64,000 nucleotides of DNA from Limiplasma sp036652695 (GCA_036652695.1 JAVVVJ010000004.1:1-64000); one strand, 5' to 3'. Shown: positions 50,890 to 59,872, numbered from the stretch's first letter. Numbers and translations: made by a program. The notes: generated by a model from the letters alone, not told the origin.

Positions 50890-51870
50890 ATGGCGAACAT
50901 CACCATGCGTGACATCGGCCAAAGGGTTGGTGTGAGCGCTGTTACGGTATCCAAGGCATTGGCGGGCAGAAGCGGTGTGGGCGAGGAGATGCGCGGGCGC
51001 ATTCTTCGCGTGGCGGCGGAGCTTGGCTATGTGAACCCAAACGCCGCGGAGTCACGTGCGCTGGATGTAGGCATACTGGTGCCCGACAGGTTTTTCAGCA
51101 TGAATGATTTTTATGGCATGCTTTATAAGCTGCTGGTGAAGCGGCTGGCAGATGCGGGGCATATTGGCATTTTGGAGGTGCTGGGCGAGGAGCTGGAGGA
51201 AACCCTCACGCTGCCGCGCTTGATGCAAAACGGGCGCGCGGACGCGCTTGTGCTGCTGGGTCAGCCCAAAAAAGAATATCTGCATGCCATCACCCGCGAA
51301 AAAACGCCGGTTGTGCTGCTGGATTTTTATGATGAGCGGGCTTGCGCCGATGCGGTGGCGGGCGATAGCCTGTATGGAACATATTGCCTGACCTGCCATT
51401 TGATTCAAAATGGGCATCGGGATATCGGCTTCATTGGTGACATCATGCTTACCAGCAGCATCATGGATCGCTACCTTGGCTTTTACAAGGCCATGCTCAG
51501 CCATGATCTGCCCATCCGCGCCGAATGCGTGGTGCGTGACCGCGATAGGGGCGGCAGACTGGCGCCCTTGGCACTGCCCGCACGGCTGCCCACGGCGTTT
51601 GTGTGCAACTGCGACCGTGTGGCGGTGCAGCTGATTGAGCAGCTGCGAACCATCGGGCTGCGCGTGCCACAGGATCTGTCCGTGGTTGGGTTTGATGATT
51701 TCAGCGCGGAATGCGTGCCAGCGCTTTCCACCTTTCAGATCGACCGCGAGGCAATGGTGGATGCGGCGATTGACCTGCTGGAAAAGCAGATCAAGGGCGC
51801 GCCGCATAGACGTGTGGTGATCGGCGGCAGGCCGGTTTATCGAGATTCTGAAATGGCGCTGGGGGAATAA
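50890..51870 (+). CDS. LacI-family transcription regulator
   Basis: A 326-residue repressor: an N-terminal LacI helix-turn-helix (TMRDIGQRVGVSAVTVSKAL, residues 5-24, with hinge at about 48-58), then a type 1 periplasmic-binding sensor domain with VGILVPDRFF, GHRDIGFIGDI, LPTAFVCNCDRVA and LSVVGFDDFS. Lies 52 bases after the epimerase gene and before the GH130 genes, so it probably controls this operon through the site at 49637. The inducer is likely a mannoside. A purine-rich run precedes the ATG. Confidence 0.92.
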   Translation: MANITMRDIGQRVGVSAVTVSKALAGRSGVGEEMRGRILRVAAELGYVNPNAAESRALDVGILVPDRFFSMNDFYGMLYKLLVKRLADAGHIGILEVLGEELEETLTLPRLMQNGRADALVLLGQPKKEYLHAITREKTPVVLLDFYDERACADAVAGDSLYGTYCLTCHLIQNGHRDIGFIGDIMLTSSIMDRYLGFYKAMLSHDLPIRAECVVRDRDRGGRLAPLALPARLPTAFVCNCDRVAVQLIEQLRTIGLRVPQDLSVVGFDDFSAECVPALSTFQIDREAMVDAAIDLLEKQIKGAPHRRVVIGGRPVYRDSEMALGE

Positions 51871-51916
51871 AATTCCCGGCAAGGGCTTTGCTCAGGAGGA
51901 AACAAACGCGGAAGGG

Positions 51917-52957
51917 ATGAATCAAAGCATGAATGAGGTACAACTGCTGGGCTGCGGCGAGCTGCCTACGATTCCATGGCAAGAACGCCCTGACGGCGAT
52001 CGCAACGATGCACCGGTATGGCGCTATGCCGAAAACCCCATTATTGACCGCAATCCCAGCAAGGGGATTGCACGCATTTTCAACAGCGCCGTTGTGCCCT
52101 ATGAGGGCGGGTATGTGGCGGCGCTGCGCGGCGAGCAGCTAAACGGCGTGCCTCAGATTTACTTGGGGAGGAGCGCCGATGGCATCCACTGGACGGTAGA
52201 GCCGGAAAAAATCCGCTTTACGGACGAGATGGGAAACCTGCGCATGCCGCATTACGCCTACGATCCACGGTTGGTGAAGGTGGAGGATACCTATTACATC
52301 ATCTGGTGTACGGATTTCCATGGCGCGGCCATCGGCATGGCGAAAACCACGGATTTCAAAACCTTTACGCGTCTTGAAAATCCGTTTATCCCCTTCAACC
52401 GCAACGCCGTGCTGTTTCCGCGCAAGCTTCATGGTATGTACAAGCTCCTTTCCCGTCCGTCAGATAGCGGGCATACGCCATTTGGTGATATCTTTCTTTC
52501 CGAAAGCCCAGATCTCACCTACTGGGGCAGGCATCGCCACGTGATGAGCAAGGGCAGTCTATGGTGGGAAAGCCTCAAGGTCGGCGCGGGCGCGGCACCT
52601 ATTGAAACAAGCGAGGGCTGGCTGCTGCTGTACCACGGGGTGACCAACACGTGCAACGGATACGTCTATTCCATGGGCGGGGCGATCTTGGATTGCGATG
52701 AACCGAGCCGGGTTACATATCGCTGTGAAAACCATCTGCTCACCCCGGAAATGCCTTATGAAACCTGCGGCTTTGTGCCCAATGTGCTGTTCCCCTGCGC
52801 GACCTTGCAGGATGCGAAAACCGGGCGCCTCGCCATCTACTACGGCGCGGCGGATACCTGCGTTGGGCTGGCGTTCGCGAAGGTTCATGAGCTGGTTGCG
52901 TATATCAAGGAACACAGTGTGGTTTGTGCGAGCGACGCAAGCCCCTGCGACGAATGA
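51917..52957 (+). CDS. GH130 beta-mannoside phosphorylase (subfamily 2 type)
   Basis: A 346-residue five-bladed beta-propeller phosphorylase. Shows the GH130 pattern: PVWRYAENPIIDRNPSKG, IFNSAVVPYEGGYVAALRG, the catalytic-Asp region YAYDPRLVKVEDTYYIIW, a phosphate-site KLLSRPSD, GAGAAPIETSEGWLLLYHG, and ending FPCATLQDAKTGRLAIYYGAAD. The size and shorter loops resemble mannooligosaccharide phosphorylases (RaMP2 type), which release mannose-1-phosphate from beta-1,4-mannooligosaccharides. The ATG at 51917 abuts GAAGGG; 51929 is an equally possible start. Cytoplasmic. Preferred chain length is unknown. Confidence 0.85.
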   Translation: MNQSMNEVQLLGCGELPTIPWQERPDGDRNDAPVWRYAENPIIDRNPSKGIARIFNSAVVPYEGGYVAALRGEQLNGVPQIYLGRSADGIHWTVEPEKIRFTDEMGNLRMPHYAYDPRLVKVEDTYYIIWCTDFHGAAIGMAKTTDFKTFTRLENPFIPFNRNAVLFPRKLHGMYKLLSRPSDSGHTPFGDIFLSESPDLTYWGRHRHVMSKGSLWWESLKVGAGAAPIETSEGWLLLYHGVTNTCNGYVYSMGGAILDCDEPSRVTYRCENHLLTPEMPYETCGFVPNVLFPCATLQDAKTGRLAIYYGAADTCVGLAFAKVHELVAYIKEHSVVCASDASPCDE

Positions 52958-52977
52958 ATGGTAAGGAGAAACCTTTT

Positions 52978-54147
52978 ATGCGAAGTTTTGCTTCATTGAT
53001 GGAGAGCTATGAGCGGCTGCTTACCCGCCCTAACCCGGTGAACGAGCATTTTTACAACGGCGTTTTTGACCGCTATGAAAACCCTGTGCTCACGCGCGAG
53101 CACATTCCGCCTTTTTGGATGTACGATGCGAACCCCCAAACCAACCCCTACATGATGCAGCGCCTTGGCGTGAACGCGACCATGAACAGCGGCGCGCTCT
53201 ACCTTGACGGCAAGTATTATCTGATGGTGCGCGTGGAGGGCGCGGATCGCAAGTCCTTCTTCGCGGTGGCGCAAAGCGAGCGTCCAACCGAGGGCTTCCG
53301 CTTTTGGGATACGCCCGTGCTCTTGCCAGATACCCAGCCCGAGGAAACGAACGTATATGACATGCGCCTGACCCAGCATGAGGATGGTTGGATTTACGGC
53401 GTGTTTTGCTCCGAAAGCAAGGAGCGGGGCGCGAGCGATTTAAGCGCCGCGGTGGCGGCGGCGGGTATCGTGCGCACCAAGGATCTGCACAGCTGGGAGC
53501 GTCTGCCCAACCTGCGCACCCTGCGCTCGCCCCAGCAGCGAAACGTTGTGCTGCACCCCGAATTTGTGCAGGGCAAATACGCCTTCTACACGCGCCCGAT
53601 GGATGATTTTATTGAAACCGGCTCCGGCGGAGGCATCGGCTTTGGACTGTGCGATGATATTAAAAACGCTGTGATCGATGAGGAGCGCATGGTCAGCCTT
53701 CGGCGCTATCACACCATTACCGAGGGCAAGAACGGTGCGGGCGCGGTGCCGATCCGCACAAAACGCGGCTGGCTGCACATTGCGCACGGCGTGCGCAACA
53801 CGGCGGCGGGGCTTCGCTATGTGCTCTACGTCTTTGTGACGGAGCTAAAAGACCCCGCAAAGGTGATTGCGGAGCCTGGTGGCTTGTTGCTTGGGCCGCT
53901 TGGGCGCGAGCGTGTGGGCGATGTGAGCAACGTGGTATTTTCAAATGGCGCGGCGGTCAATGAAAAGGGCGAGCTGTACCTATACTATGCATCCTCCGAT
54001 ACGCGCCTGCATGTTGCAGCCACCACAGTGGAGCGGCTAGTGGATTATGCGTTTCACACCCCCGCCGACCCTTTGCGCTCCGTGGATTGCGTCAGGCAGC
54101 GCATCGCGTTGATCGAACGCAATTTGGGGTATCTGAACCAAAACTGA
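52978..54147 (+). CDS. 4-O-beta-D-mannosyl-D-glucose phosphorylase (GH130_1)
   Basis: A 389-residue enzyme that cleaves mannosyl-glucose with phosphate to mannose-1-phosphate and glucose. It follows the Bacteroides fragilis MGP sequence closely as I recall it: PPFWMYDANPQTNPYMMQRLGVNATMN in pieces, VRVEGADRKSFFAVA, TNVYDMRLTQHEDGWIYG with the catalytic Asp, RNVVLHPEFVQGKYAFYTRP, ETGSGGGIGFGL, WLHIAHGVRNTAAGLRYVLY, and GDVSNVVFSNG. AAGGAG lies nine bases before the ATG. With the epimerase it forms the mannobiose-to-central-metabolism route. Confidence 0.94.
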   Translation: MRSFASLMESYERLLTRPNPVNEHFYNGVFDRYENPVLTREHIPPFWMYDANPQTNPYMMQRLGVNATMNSGALYLDGKYYLMVRVEGADRKSFFAVAQSERPTEGFRFWDTPVLLPDTQPEETNVYDMRLTQHEDGWIYGVFCSESKERGASDLSAAVAAAGIVRTKDLHSWERLPNLRTLRSPQQRNVVLHPEFVQGKYAFYTRPMDDFIETGSGGGIGFGLCDDIKNAVIDEERMVSLRRYHTITEGKNGAGAVPIRTKRGWLHIAHGVRNTAAGLRYVLYVFVTELKDPAKVIAEPGGLLLGPLGRERVGDVSNVVFSNGAAVNEKGELYLYYASSDTRLHVAATTVERLVDYAFHTPADPLRSVDCVRQRIALIERNLGYLNQN

Positions 54148-54167
54148 GGCGCGAACGCGGCGGCGCT

Positions 54168-54995
54168 TTACAGCAGATGCTTTTCGATGGCAGCCGCAAC
54201 GCCGTCCTGATCAAAGGGCAGGGTAACGTCGTTTGCTTGTGCTTTGAGCCAATCCGGCGCGTTGCCCATGGCAATACCCAAGCCGGAGCGCGCAATGACG
54301 GTCGCGTCCATTGCGCTGTCGCCAAGGCACATCAATTCATCAAAAGTAAGCCCCAAGCGCTTCAACAGTTTTTCAATGGAAGCAACTTTATCCAGCTTTG
54401 TGGGGAAAAACTGCATATCTGTTCCCGCGCCGTCCGTGAGCGTTACCAGGCCGCTTTCGTTGAATTGACGAATAAAATCGGCCTGCTTTTCCTTGGGTAC
54501 GCCGTACAGATTGCATTTTTCCATGCTGATGCCATGGCTCAAAAAATAGGCGGAGGGAAGCGCTATGGAGCGCTGGCGATTCAGCAGGTTGAACCAGACG
54601 TGATGAGGTGGAACGGGATAGCGCTCCAAATGATCGTTGATCTCTTTTTCCAAAAAGATGAGACCATCGGCGGAAAGCTCCGCATAGACGCTCTGCCCTT
54701 CGAAGATGCGGCAAAGCTTTGCGGATTCCTCCGGCGTTAGCACGCATTGGCTGATGACCTCGCCTGTTTGGCGATCGACCACGCGCGTTCCGCTTGACGT
54801 TACCCAATATCGAATTTGCTTTTCAGCGTCAATCTGGGGTGGAAACATATCCTCACACCGCCCGGTGCAGGGAATGATTTGAATTCCCTTTTCCATCGCG
54901 CGACGGATTGCGTACATGTTGCGGAAGGATAGAAACGTTTGATCGCGCTGAAGCGATGTTCCGTCAAAATCCAAGAGTATTGCCCGAATCTTCAT
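54168..54995 (-). CDS. Cof-type HAD phosphatase
   Basis: A 275-residue HAD-IIB hydrolase. Motif I is LLDFDGTSLQRDQT (nucleophile and acid Asp), motif II is in IIPCTGRCEDMF, and motifs III-IV are KLDKVASIEKLL and MCLGDSAMDATVIARSG. The type IIB cap lies between (about 85-195). Such enzymes act on sugar phosphates or cofactors such as FMN or PLP. GGAGGA precedes the ATG. It converges with the GH130 gene. Its promoter carries the same operator as the other HAD gene of this region, so both likely belong to the LacI-fusion regulon. Confidence 0.9.
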   Translation of the reverse strand: MKIRAILLDFDGTSLQRDQTFLSFRNMYAIRRAMEKGIQIIPCTGRCEDMFPPQIDAEKQIRYWVTSSGTRVVDRQTGEVISQCVLTPEESAKLCRIFEGQSVYAELSADGLIFLEKEINDHLERYPVPPHHVWFNLLNRQRSIALPSAYFLSHGISMEKCNLYGVPKEKQADFIRQFNESGLVTLTDGAGTDMQFFPTKLDKVASIEKLLKRLGLTFDELMCLGDSAMDATVIARSGLGIAMGNAPDWLKAQANDVTLPFDQDGVAAAIEKHLL

Positions 54996-55102
54996 TCACG
55001 TTCCTCCGTTGTGTGATCACCGCTGGCGAAAGTAAAATTTGCATCCGTAAACATTCTGCACGCCTTTGGCTCATCAGATAGTGACGACCTTGATTCGGTT
55101 TT

Positions 55103-55131
55103 AGTATAGCACGCAAATTTGCACGTGTCAA
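55103..55131 (-). promoter_or_regulatory. Promoter and CACGTG operator of the Cof-type HAD gene
   Basis: On the minus strand -35 TTGACA (55126-55131), 17-base spacer, -10 TATACT (55103-55108). The -35 box forms half of the near-palindrome TTGACACGTGCAA (55119-55131), centred on CACGTG. The same arrangement is found at 57451. Confidence 0.75.
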
Positions 55132-55215
55132 GTTTACTTTTTAAAGAGAAAAAACCTAGTTTCACCTCCGGATGGCACGAAAAACGGAATAGAAAGGTGT
55201 AGTGGCGCGCGCCGG

Positions 55216-57366
55216 TTATGATTGAATGGTGCTGTGGTAAAGCTTTTCAATGGAATGCAACGCCTGCTCACAGCTCATAACGCCGTGGATGGCGTTTTGG
55301 CAGGCAAACGCAATGCTGTGCTCCAACGAAAGTTGATTAAATGGCCGCGGGCATGTGGCAAAAATCCTTCGGCGAACGCCCGTGATATGCCCGTTTTCCA
55401 AAGTGCGCAGCCAAGGATAAACATCCAATATTTCTTGGTTTTCATAAACTGGCTTGCAAGGGGAGATGCCGCCAAGCAAAGCAAGCAAACGCGAGGTTTC
55501 ATCGCTGTACAGCCATTGCAAAAACGCTGCGACCGCCTCTTTTTTTTCTGTAACCTTGGATACGCCAAGCACTCCACCGCCAAGCAGGGTATGCTTGCCC
55601 GGCGCGGGCGCAAAGCCAACGCGTCCGGATACATGGGAGAGCGGATTGCTGGCAAGCATTTCAGCATAGTTTGCATAGACAATCAGCATGGCGCATTCCC
55701 CTTGTGCAAAGCGCTCCACCGCGACATCCCAACGGCTTGTATCCAAAATGCTGGCGACGGTCTCCAACTCCCTACGCTGCTCCAGCATGGTCAGCATCGC
55801 TTGCTTATCGTCAAGCGGCAGCGAGCCATCCGCTGAAAGCGCTACCAAATGCGCGATGATTTCGCTGGATTGGCGGGCAATTAAGGTGCCGTGCGGCGTT
55901 TTGGATTTTGGATGAAAGCGGCGGTCGAAAAAAGAGGCAACGCGCAAAAATTGTGAATAATCGGTCGGGATCGTTAAGGCGACATGGTTTTCCTCAAAAA
56001 AGCTGCGCTGATTGGATACGTCCTCAAACAAATCCTGACGGTAAAACAACAGATGCTGGCTGGAATCAAAGGGAAGGGCATAGGGCACTTGATCAACCAA
56101 CCCGTATTCCTCCATCAGGCCATCTAGCAAGCTGCTTTCAATGCGCGCAAGATCAAGCGGGAGCTGGTCGAGCGGCAAAAAAAGCTCTTTGGCATAGCAA
56201 TCCAACAAGGCCAAATCCATGCGCACCACATCAAAAACATCGGTGTCACCGGGACGGCTTAACGCCTGCGTAACCTCTGCTGTAGGCAAGGTGGTGATTT
56301 GCACTTCAATGCCTTTTTCACGTGCAAAAAATGGAAGGAGCTTGATGAGGGCTTTGGTATAAGGGTTGGCGATTGAAAGCATGTTGATGGTTTCTGTAAT
56401 GGATTTTGCGGGAGAACGCATCGTTTGCACAATTCCCTTTGCGGGTAAAAAACGAGCGGCATGGGGGGCGTCGCACAACAATTGCTCCGCCATTGTGCTG
56501 CCCAGCAGCCGATAGTCTAGCTCATAACGCGTATAACGGGGGTTGCCAAGCAACCGCGCAGTTGCCAGCGTATAGATTTTCGGCTGTTTTTCTTGTTCGT
56601 ACAAAGGCCATACGGCAAGCACGGCATCCGCCATCTCTTCGCAGGTGGTGATGATCGCGTCCGGCGAGCCGTTGCTGCAAAAAAAGGAAAACGCCTGCTT
56701 TGCGTACTGCGTTGCAATGCTCTGCACGCACTGCACCTGCCCTTGCGGTACCAAATCGGCAAAGGTGCGGGTGAAGGTATGGACGAACTGCTTTTCGTTG
56801 GGATAGAGGGTCATGTTGCTCATTAAACCGATGGAATGCATGCCGTCCCGCGCGGCTTGCTGTGCAAGCGCTTGTGCGGCGGCCTCCATGTCAAAGCCCA
56901 TAAAATCAGGGTCGGACGCTACGGCGCGTTCCGCGAGCAATATGCGCGTTCCGCCGTTGACGAGCGCCTCGCAGCGCTGGTGGGGGTTGGATAGGCTGCT
57001 GACAAGCAATGCACAATCGGCGCGGGAGGAGGCAACTTCATCAATGGCGCGCTTTTCCACCGCCGGAATGTTATCGGTGGTGTGCAGCAAAACGCTGTAT
57101 TCATAACGCTGTGCCGTTTGAGAAAGCCCGGCGTAAAAATCGGCATAGGCAGCACTTTTCACATCCGGCAAAATGACGGCCAAGGCACGGCCACGCCCAC
57201 TGCGCAAGGAAGAAGCGGCCTCGTTAAGGCGATAGCCAATGGAATGGGCCACTTCCTGCACAAGCTTAATCTTCTGGCTGCTTACATTGCCCTTTTTGTT
57301 GAGCACGTTTGAAACGGTCGCGTGCGAAACGCCGGCAGCCTTGGCAATATCTTTAATGGTTGGCAT
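55216..57366 (-). CDS. LacI-type regulator fused to a solute-binding domain
   Basis: A 716-residue three-part protein without signal peptide. Residues 1-55: LacI helix-turn-helix and hinge (IKDIAKAAGVSHATVSNVL, then GYRLNEAASSLRSGRG). About 60-325: a LacI-type sensor domain (ALAVILPDVKSAAYADFYAG; late LGSTMAEQLL). About 335-716: a complete family 1 solute-binding domain (ITETINMLSIANPYTKALI, VPYALPFDSSQHLLFYR, ALSADGSLPLD, ECAMLIVYANYAEML, LLGGGVLGVSKVTEKKEAV). Extracellular binding domains are normally exported; here one should sit in the cytoplasm on a DNA-binding protein. GGAGGA precedes the ATG. It lies between two HAD genes whose promoters share an operator it probably binds. The ligand is unknown. 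Confidence 0.9.
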   Translation of the reverse strand: MPTIKDIAKAAGVSHATVSNVLNKKGNVSSQKIKLVQEVAHSIGYRLNEAASSLRSGRGRALAVILPDVKSAAYADFYAGLSQTAQRYEYSVLLHTTDNIPAVEKRAIDEVASSRADCALLVSSLSNPHQRCEALVNGGTRILLAERAVASDPDFMGFDMEAAAQALAQQAARDGMHSIGLMSNMTLYPNEKQFVHTFTRTFADLVPQGQVQCVQSIATQYAKQAFSFFCSNGSPDAIITTCEEMADAVLAVWPLYEQEKQPKIYTLATARLLGNPRYTRYELDYRLLGSTMAEQLLCDAPHAARFLPAKGIVQTMRSPAKSITETINMLSIANPYTKALIKLLPFFAREKGIEVQITTLPTAEVTQALSRPGDTDVFDVVRMDLALLDCYAKELFLPLDQLPLDLARIESSLLDGLMEEYGLVDQVPYALPFDSSQHLLFYRQDLFEDVSNQRSFFEENHVALTIPTDYSQFLRVASFFDRRFHPKSKTPHGTLIARQSSEIIAHLVALSADGSLPLDDKQAMLTMLEQRRELETVASILDTSRWDVAVERFAQGECAMLIVYANYAEMLASNPLSHVSGRVGFAPAPGKHTLLGGGVLGVSKVTEKKEAVAAFLQWLYSDETSRLLALLGGISPCKPVYENQEILDVYPWLRTLENGHITGVRRRIFATCPRPFNQLSLEHSIAFACQNAIHGVMSCEQALHSIEKLYHSTIQS

Positions 57367-57450
57367 TTGTTTTCCTCCTTTTTTCCCATAAAGAGTGTAC
57401 CATAAATCCTGTCAAGAATCACGAAGAACTTTGATTTTCACACACGATTA

Positions 57451-57479
57451 TTGACACGTGTCAACCTTTGGAGTATGAT
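57451..57479 (+). promoter_or_regulatory. Promoter and perfect CACGTG palindrome operator of the second HAD gene
   Basis: TTGACACGTGTCAA (57451-57464) is a perfect 14-bp palindrome; its first half is the -35 box TTGACA. A 17-base spacer leads to -10 TATGAT (57474-57479). A 124-base leader with a GGAGC/GCTCC stem-loop (about 57516-57537) follows. A LacI-family repressor bound here would block the -35 box. Confidence 0.82.
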
Positions 57480-57603
57480 GAGCAGGAGCATAGCGTGAAA
57501 GGGGATTCTTTACAGGGAGCTTCCCTAGGCTTTGCTCCATGGGAACAGCATAGAACGTTCGGCCGACGCCATACAAAACTTTTTTTGAGCGAGGTGTTTA
57601 CAC

Positions 57604-58485
57604 ATGGATGCATTGAGCCATTATCAGCCTCAAAAAGAATTCCTAGTGTGCATTGATTCGGATGGCTGCGCTTTTGACACGATGGAGATTAAGCATAAGG
57701 AATGCTTTTGCCCTGCGGCAATCGATCACTTTCATCTGCAACCCGTTTCCAGATACGCGCGGGATGCGTGGGATTTTGTGAATTTGTATTCCGATACACG
57801 CGGCATTCATCGGCTGTTGGCGCTGATCCGCGTGCTGGATTTGTTAACCAACCGTTACGAGGTGGTTCAGCGCGGGTTTCAGGTTCCGCGGTTGGAAGGG
57901 TTGCGGACATGGCTAAAAACGACGGATACCATGAGCAACGATTTGATGTCCGCATATTGCGAGCAGCATTCCGATGCGGAGGATGTGAAACAGACGCTGG
58001 CGTGGTCCATCGATGTAAACAAGCGCATTGCGCAGATGGTGCATGGCGTGCCGCCCTTTCCCTACATTAGGGAGGGGCTGGAAATGCTCAGCGACAAGGC
58101 GGATATTGTTGTGGTATCCGCCACGCAGCAAAGCGCGTTGGAGCGCGAATGGCGGGAGCACGCCTTGGATGGTTATGCTCATTTGATTTGCGGGCAGGAA
58201 ATCGCCACAAAGAAGGCTTGCATTTGCGCGTTGAAGGGTCATTACGCGCAGGATCAGGTTGTGATGATTGGCGATGCCCCGGGGGATCACAGTGCCGCGA
58301 AGGATAATGGCGCGCTCTTCTATCCCATCTGTCCCGATGAGGAAGCCGCATCTTGGAAGGCCTTTCCGCAAAACATGGCGCAGGTGTTCGCGCATACCTA
58401 TCGTGGCGAGCTGGAAAACGAAAAAATCGCACATTTTCAAAGCTTGCTGCCGTCTACACCGCCTTGGAAGAAAATTTTGCCATGA
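57604..58485 (+). CDS. HAD-superfamily phosphatase
   Basis: A 293-residue HAD hydrolase with the nucleophile motif FLVCIDSDGCAFDTM (DxDG), a large helical cap (about 30-150), motif II VVVSATQQSALE, a basic residue in EIATKKACICAL, and motif IV VVMIGDAPGDHSAAKDN. It is not of the Cof type; the D-S-D-G form and the cap recall sugar-phosphate or phosphonoacetaldehyde-like enzymes, but I cannot name a substrate. GAGGTG lies seven bases before the ATG. The operator-promoter upstream links it to the LacI-fusion protein encoded divergently. Confidence 0.83.
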   Translation: MDALSHYQPQKEFLVCIDSDGCAFDTMEIKHKECFCPAAIDHFHLQPVSRYARDAWDFVNLYSDTRGIHRLLALIRVLDLLTNRYEVVQRGFQVPRLEGLRTWLKTTDTMSNDLMSAYCEQHSDAEDVKQTLAWSIDVNKRIAQMVHGVPPFPYIREGLEMLSDKADIVVVSATQQSALEREWREHALDGYAHLICGQEIATKKACICALKGHYAQDQVVMIGDAPGDHSAAKDNGALFYPICPDEEAASWKAFPQNMAQVFAHTYRGELENEKIAHFQSLLPSTPPWKKILP

Positions 58486-58588
58486 AAACCATAGGCGCGG
58501 TGCTTTGGCGTCTGTAGACAGGCAAACGCGCAATATTGCGAGCTGCAATAGGTTGTGGCGCATCGCTTTTTGTGATGAGCTTATGCAC

Positions 58589-58638
58589 AAAGCGCCGGTA
58601 TCGCTGCCAGCCTAGAAGGCAGTGGATACCGGCGCTTT
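58589..58638. terminator. Bidirectional terminator between convergent genes
   Basis: A long inverted repeat: AAAGCGCCGGTATC (58589-58602) pairs with GATACCGGCGCTTT (58625-58638), and inside it GCTGCC pairs with GGCAGT across a short loop. It sits between the HAD gene and the leftward membrane-protein gene. AAA/TTT at the stem ends suits both strands, although free T tracts are short. Confidence 0.75.
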
Positions 58639-58667
58639 ATGCTGCTCATGGGAGGCTGCTGCTGCCC

Positions 58668-59093
58668 TTACTGGATCGCCTTGACCGGAGCGCATTTGCG
58701 CAGGCTAAGGAATAATAGCACAATGGCAAGCGTCATCACGCAGTGCGAGATACCTGAAATGCCAGAGATCGCGGCGTTTGCGCCGGAGGAAAGCTCCGTG
58801 CCCAGCACCTGTAGGATGCCGCGTACAAAGAACATGACCGTCATGAACGGCAGGCCAATGTTATAGAGAACAAAAAATCCCTTAAACTGCTTTTGGCTTA
58901 CGAGATCGGTATGCGCGCTGAAAAGTGCGATTAGCAAAAATATCAGCGTGCCCAGCACAAACAGATGCAGATGGGTAAAGGCAAGCGTGGTTTTGCCGGT
59001 AAAGCCTGAAAACTTGGTGAATTCCCGGTAGAACACACCGCATACGATGGCGGCAATCGCATAGAGGAAGGACAGGTTAATGAATTTTTTCAT
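58668..59093 (-). CDS. DUF2871-like four-helix membrane protein
   Basis: A 141-residue integral membrane protein with four hydrophobic segments (about 5-25, 40-60, 75-95, 112-132). Shows AAIVCGVFYREFTKFSGFTGKT and LAFTHLHLFVLGTLIFL, which I recall as the DUF2871 pattern; the His-x-His in the second helix might bind a metal or heme, but this is only a suggestion. AAAGGATGG precedes the ATG. It is the second gene of a two-gene operon with the next entry. Function unknown. Confidence 0.78.
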   Translation of the reverse strand: MKKFINLSFLYAIAAIVCGVFYREFTKFSGFTGKTTLAFTHLHLFVLGTLIFLLIALFSAHTDLVSQKQFKGFFVLYNIGLPFMTVMFFVRGILQVLGTELSSGANAAISGISGISHCVMTLAIVLLFLSLRKCAPVKAIQ

Positions 59094-59123
59094 GGAAGGC
59101 CATCCTTTCTTTGCTCGGACGAT

Positions 59124-59801
59124 TTATGCCTGTCCAAGCTTTAGGTTCTTTTTCATATCGCAGTAACCGATGAGCACGGCCCACACGTAGGCACAGGTCT
59201 TGGGAATCATCAGCACGCCGACAACGGGAATGGTATCCGCAAAGAGAACCACGGGGATATAGAATGCAAAGCTGAGCACGATGGTTAGCCACATGAAGCG
59301 GAACGCATGATCATCGGCCTGCTTGGCGCTTTGGTAAAACAGCACAATGATCAAAATGCCTAGCGCCGCAAAGGGAATGTTGCGATAGATCCCCCATGAA
59401 AGCGGCGCCTCCGCGCTGGTCCACGCATTTTGCGGAAATAGGCACAATGCGATGCGCACAATCGCGAGCGCGTAAACCGCGATGGTCAAACCTTGGCTGC
59501 CGCGAACCTGATAGCGCATCCGCCACACATAATACAATAGCACATAAAAAACCGTCATGGTGATCGAAGTAACAAATTTGCCGATGCCTAGCGCGGCGGT
59601 AAAGTTTTCAAGCCCTGTGGTGCATAGCGCATAGGCACGCGGCACCAAGTGAAAGGAATCGCCCGCGCCGAGGATGACGGCCATCAAGCCAAAGAGCAGG
59701 TACTGTTTGTTTTGCCCTCCTTTGCGAATCATGAGGATGCCAAGGGTGATCACCGTAGAAAGATAAAGCACGTCGAAAATGGTTTCCATAATAGCTTGCA
59801 T
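59124..59801 (-). CDS. Seven-helix membrane protein of unknown function
   Basis: A 225-residue integral membrane protein with about seven hydrophobic segments. Notable conserved-looking pieces are ILGAGDSFHLVPRA, LYYVWRMRYQ and VLFADTIPVVGVLMIPKTCAYVW; the GDSFHL and PKTCAY pieces lie at membrane borders. I do not recognise a family with certainty. AAAGGACGG precedes the ATG. It is cotranscribed with the DUF2871-like gene, under a promoter with a palindromic operator, which suggests control by a small-ligand repressor encoded elsewhere. Confidence 0.75.
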   Translation of the reverse strand: MQAIMETIFDVLYLSTVITLGILMIRKGGQNKQYLLFGLMAVILGAGDSFHLVPRAYALCTTGLENFTAALGIGKFVTSITMTVFYVLLYYVWRMRYQVRGSQGLTIAVYALAIVRIALCLFPQNAWTSAEAPLSWGIYRNIPFAALGILIIVLFYQSAKQADDHAFRFMWLTIVLSFAFYIPVVLFADTIPVVGVLMIPKTCAYVWAVLIGYCDMKKNLKLGQA

Positions 59802-59872
59802 CGTTTGTCCGTCCTTTCGATTGGTTGCTTTTCTGTGGAATGCTCAAGAATGCGCATTCATCGCATCCAAAC

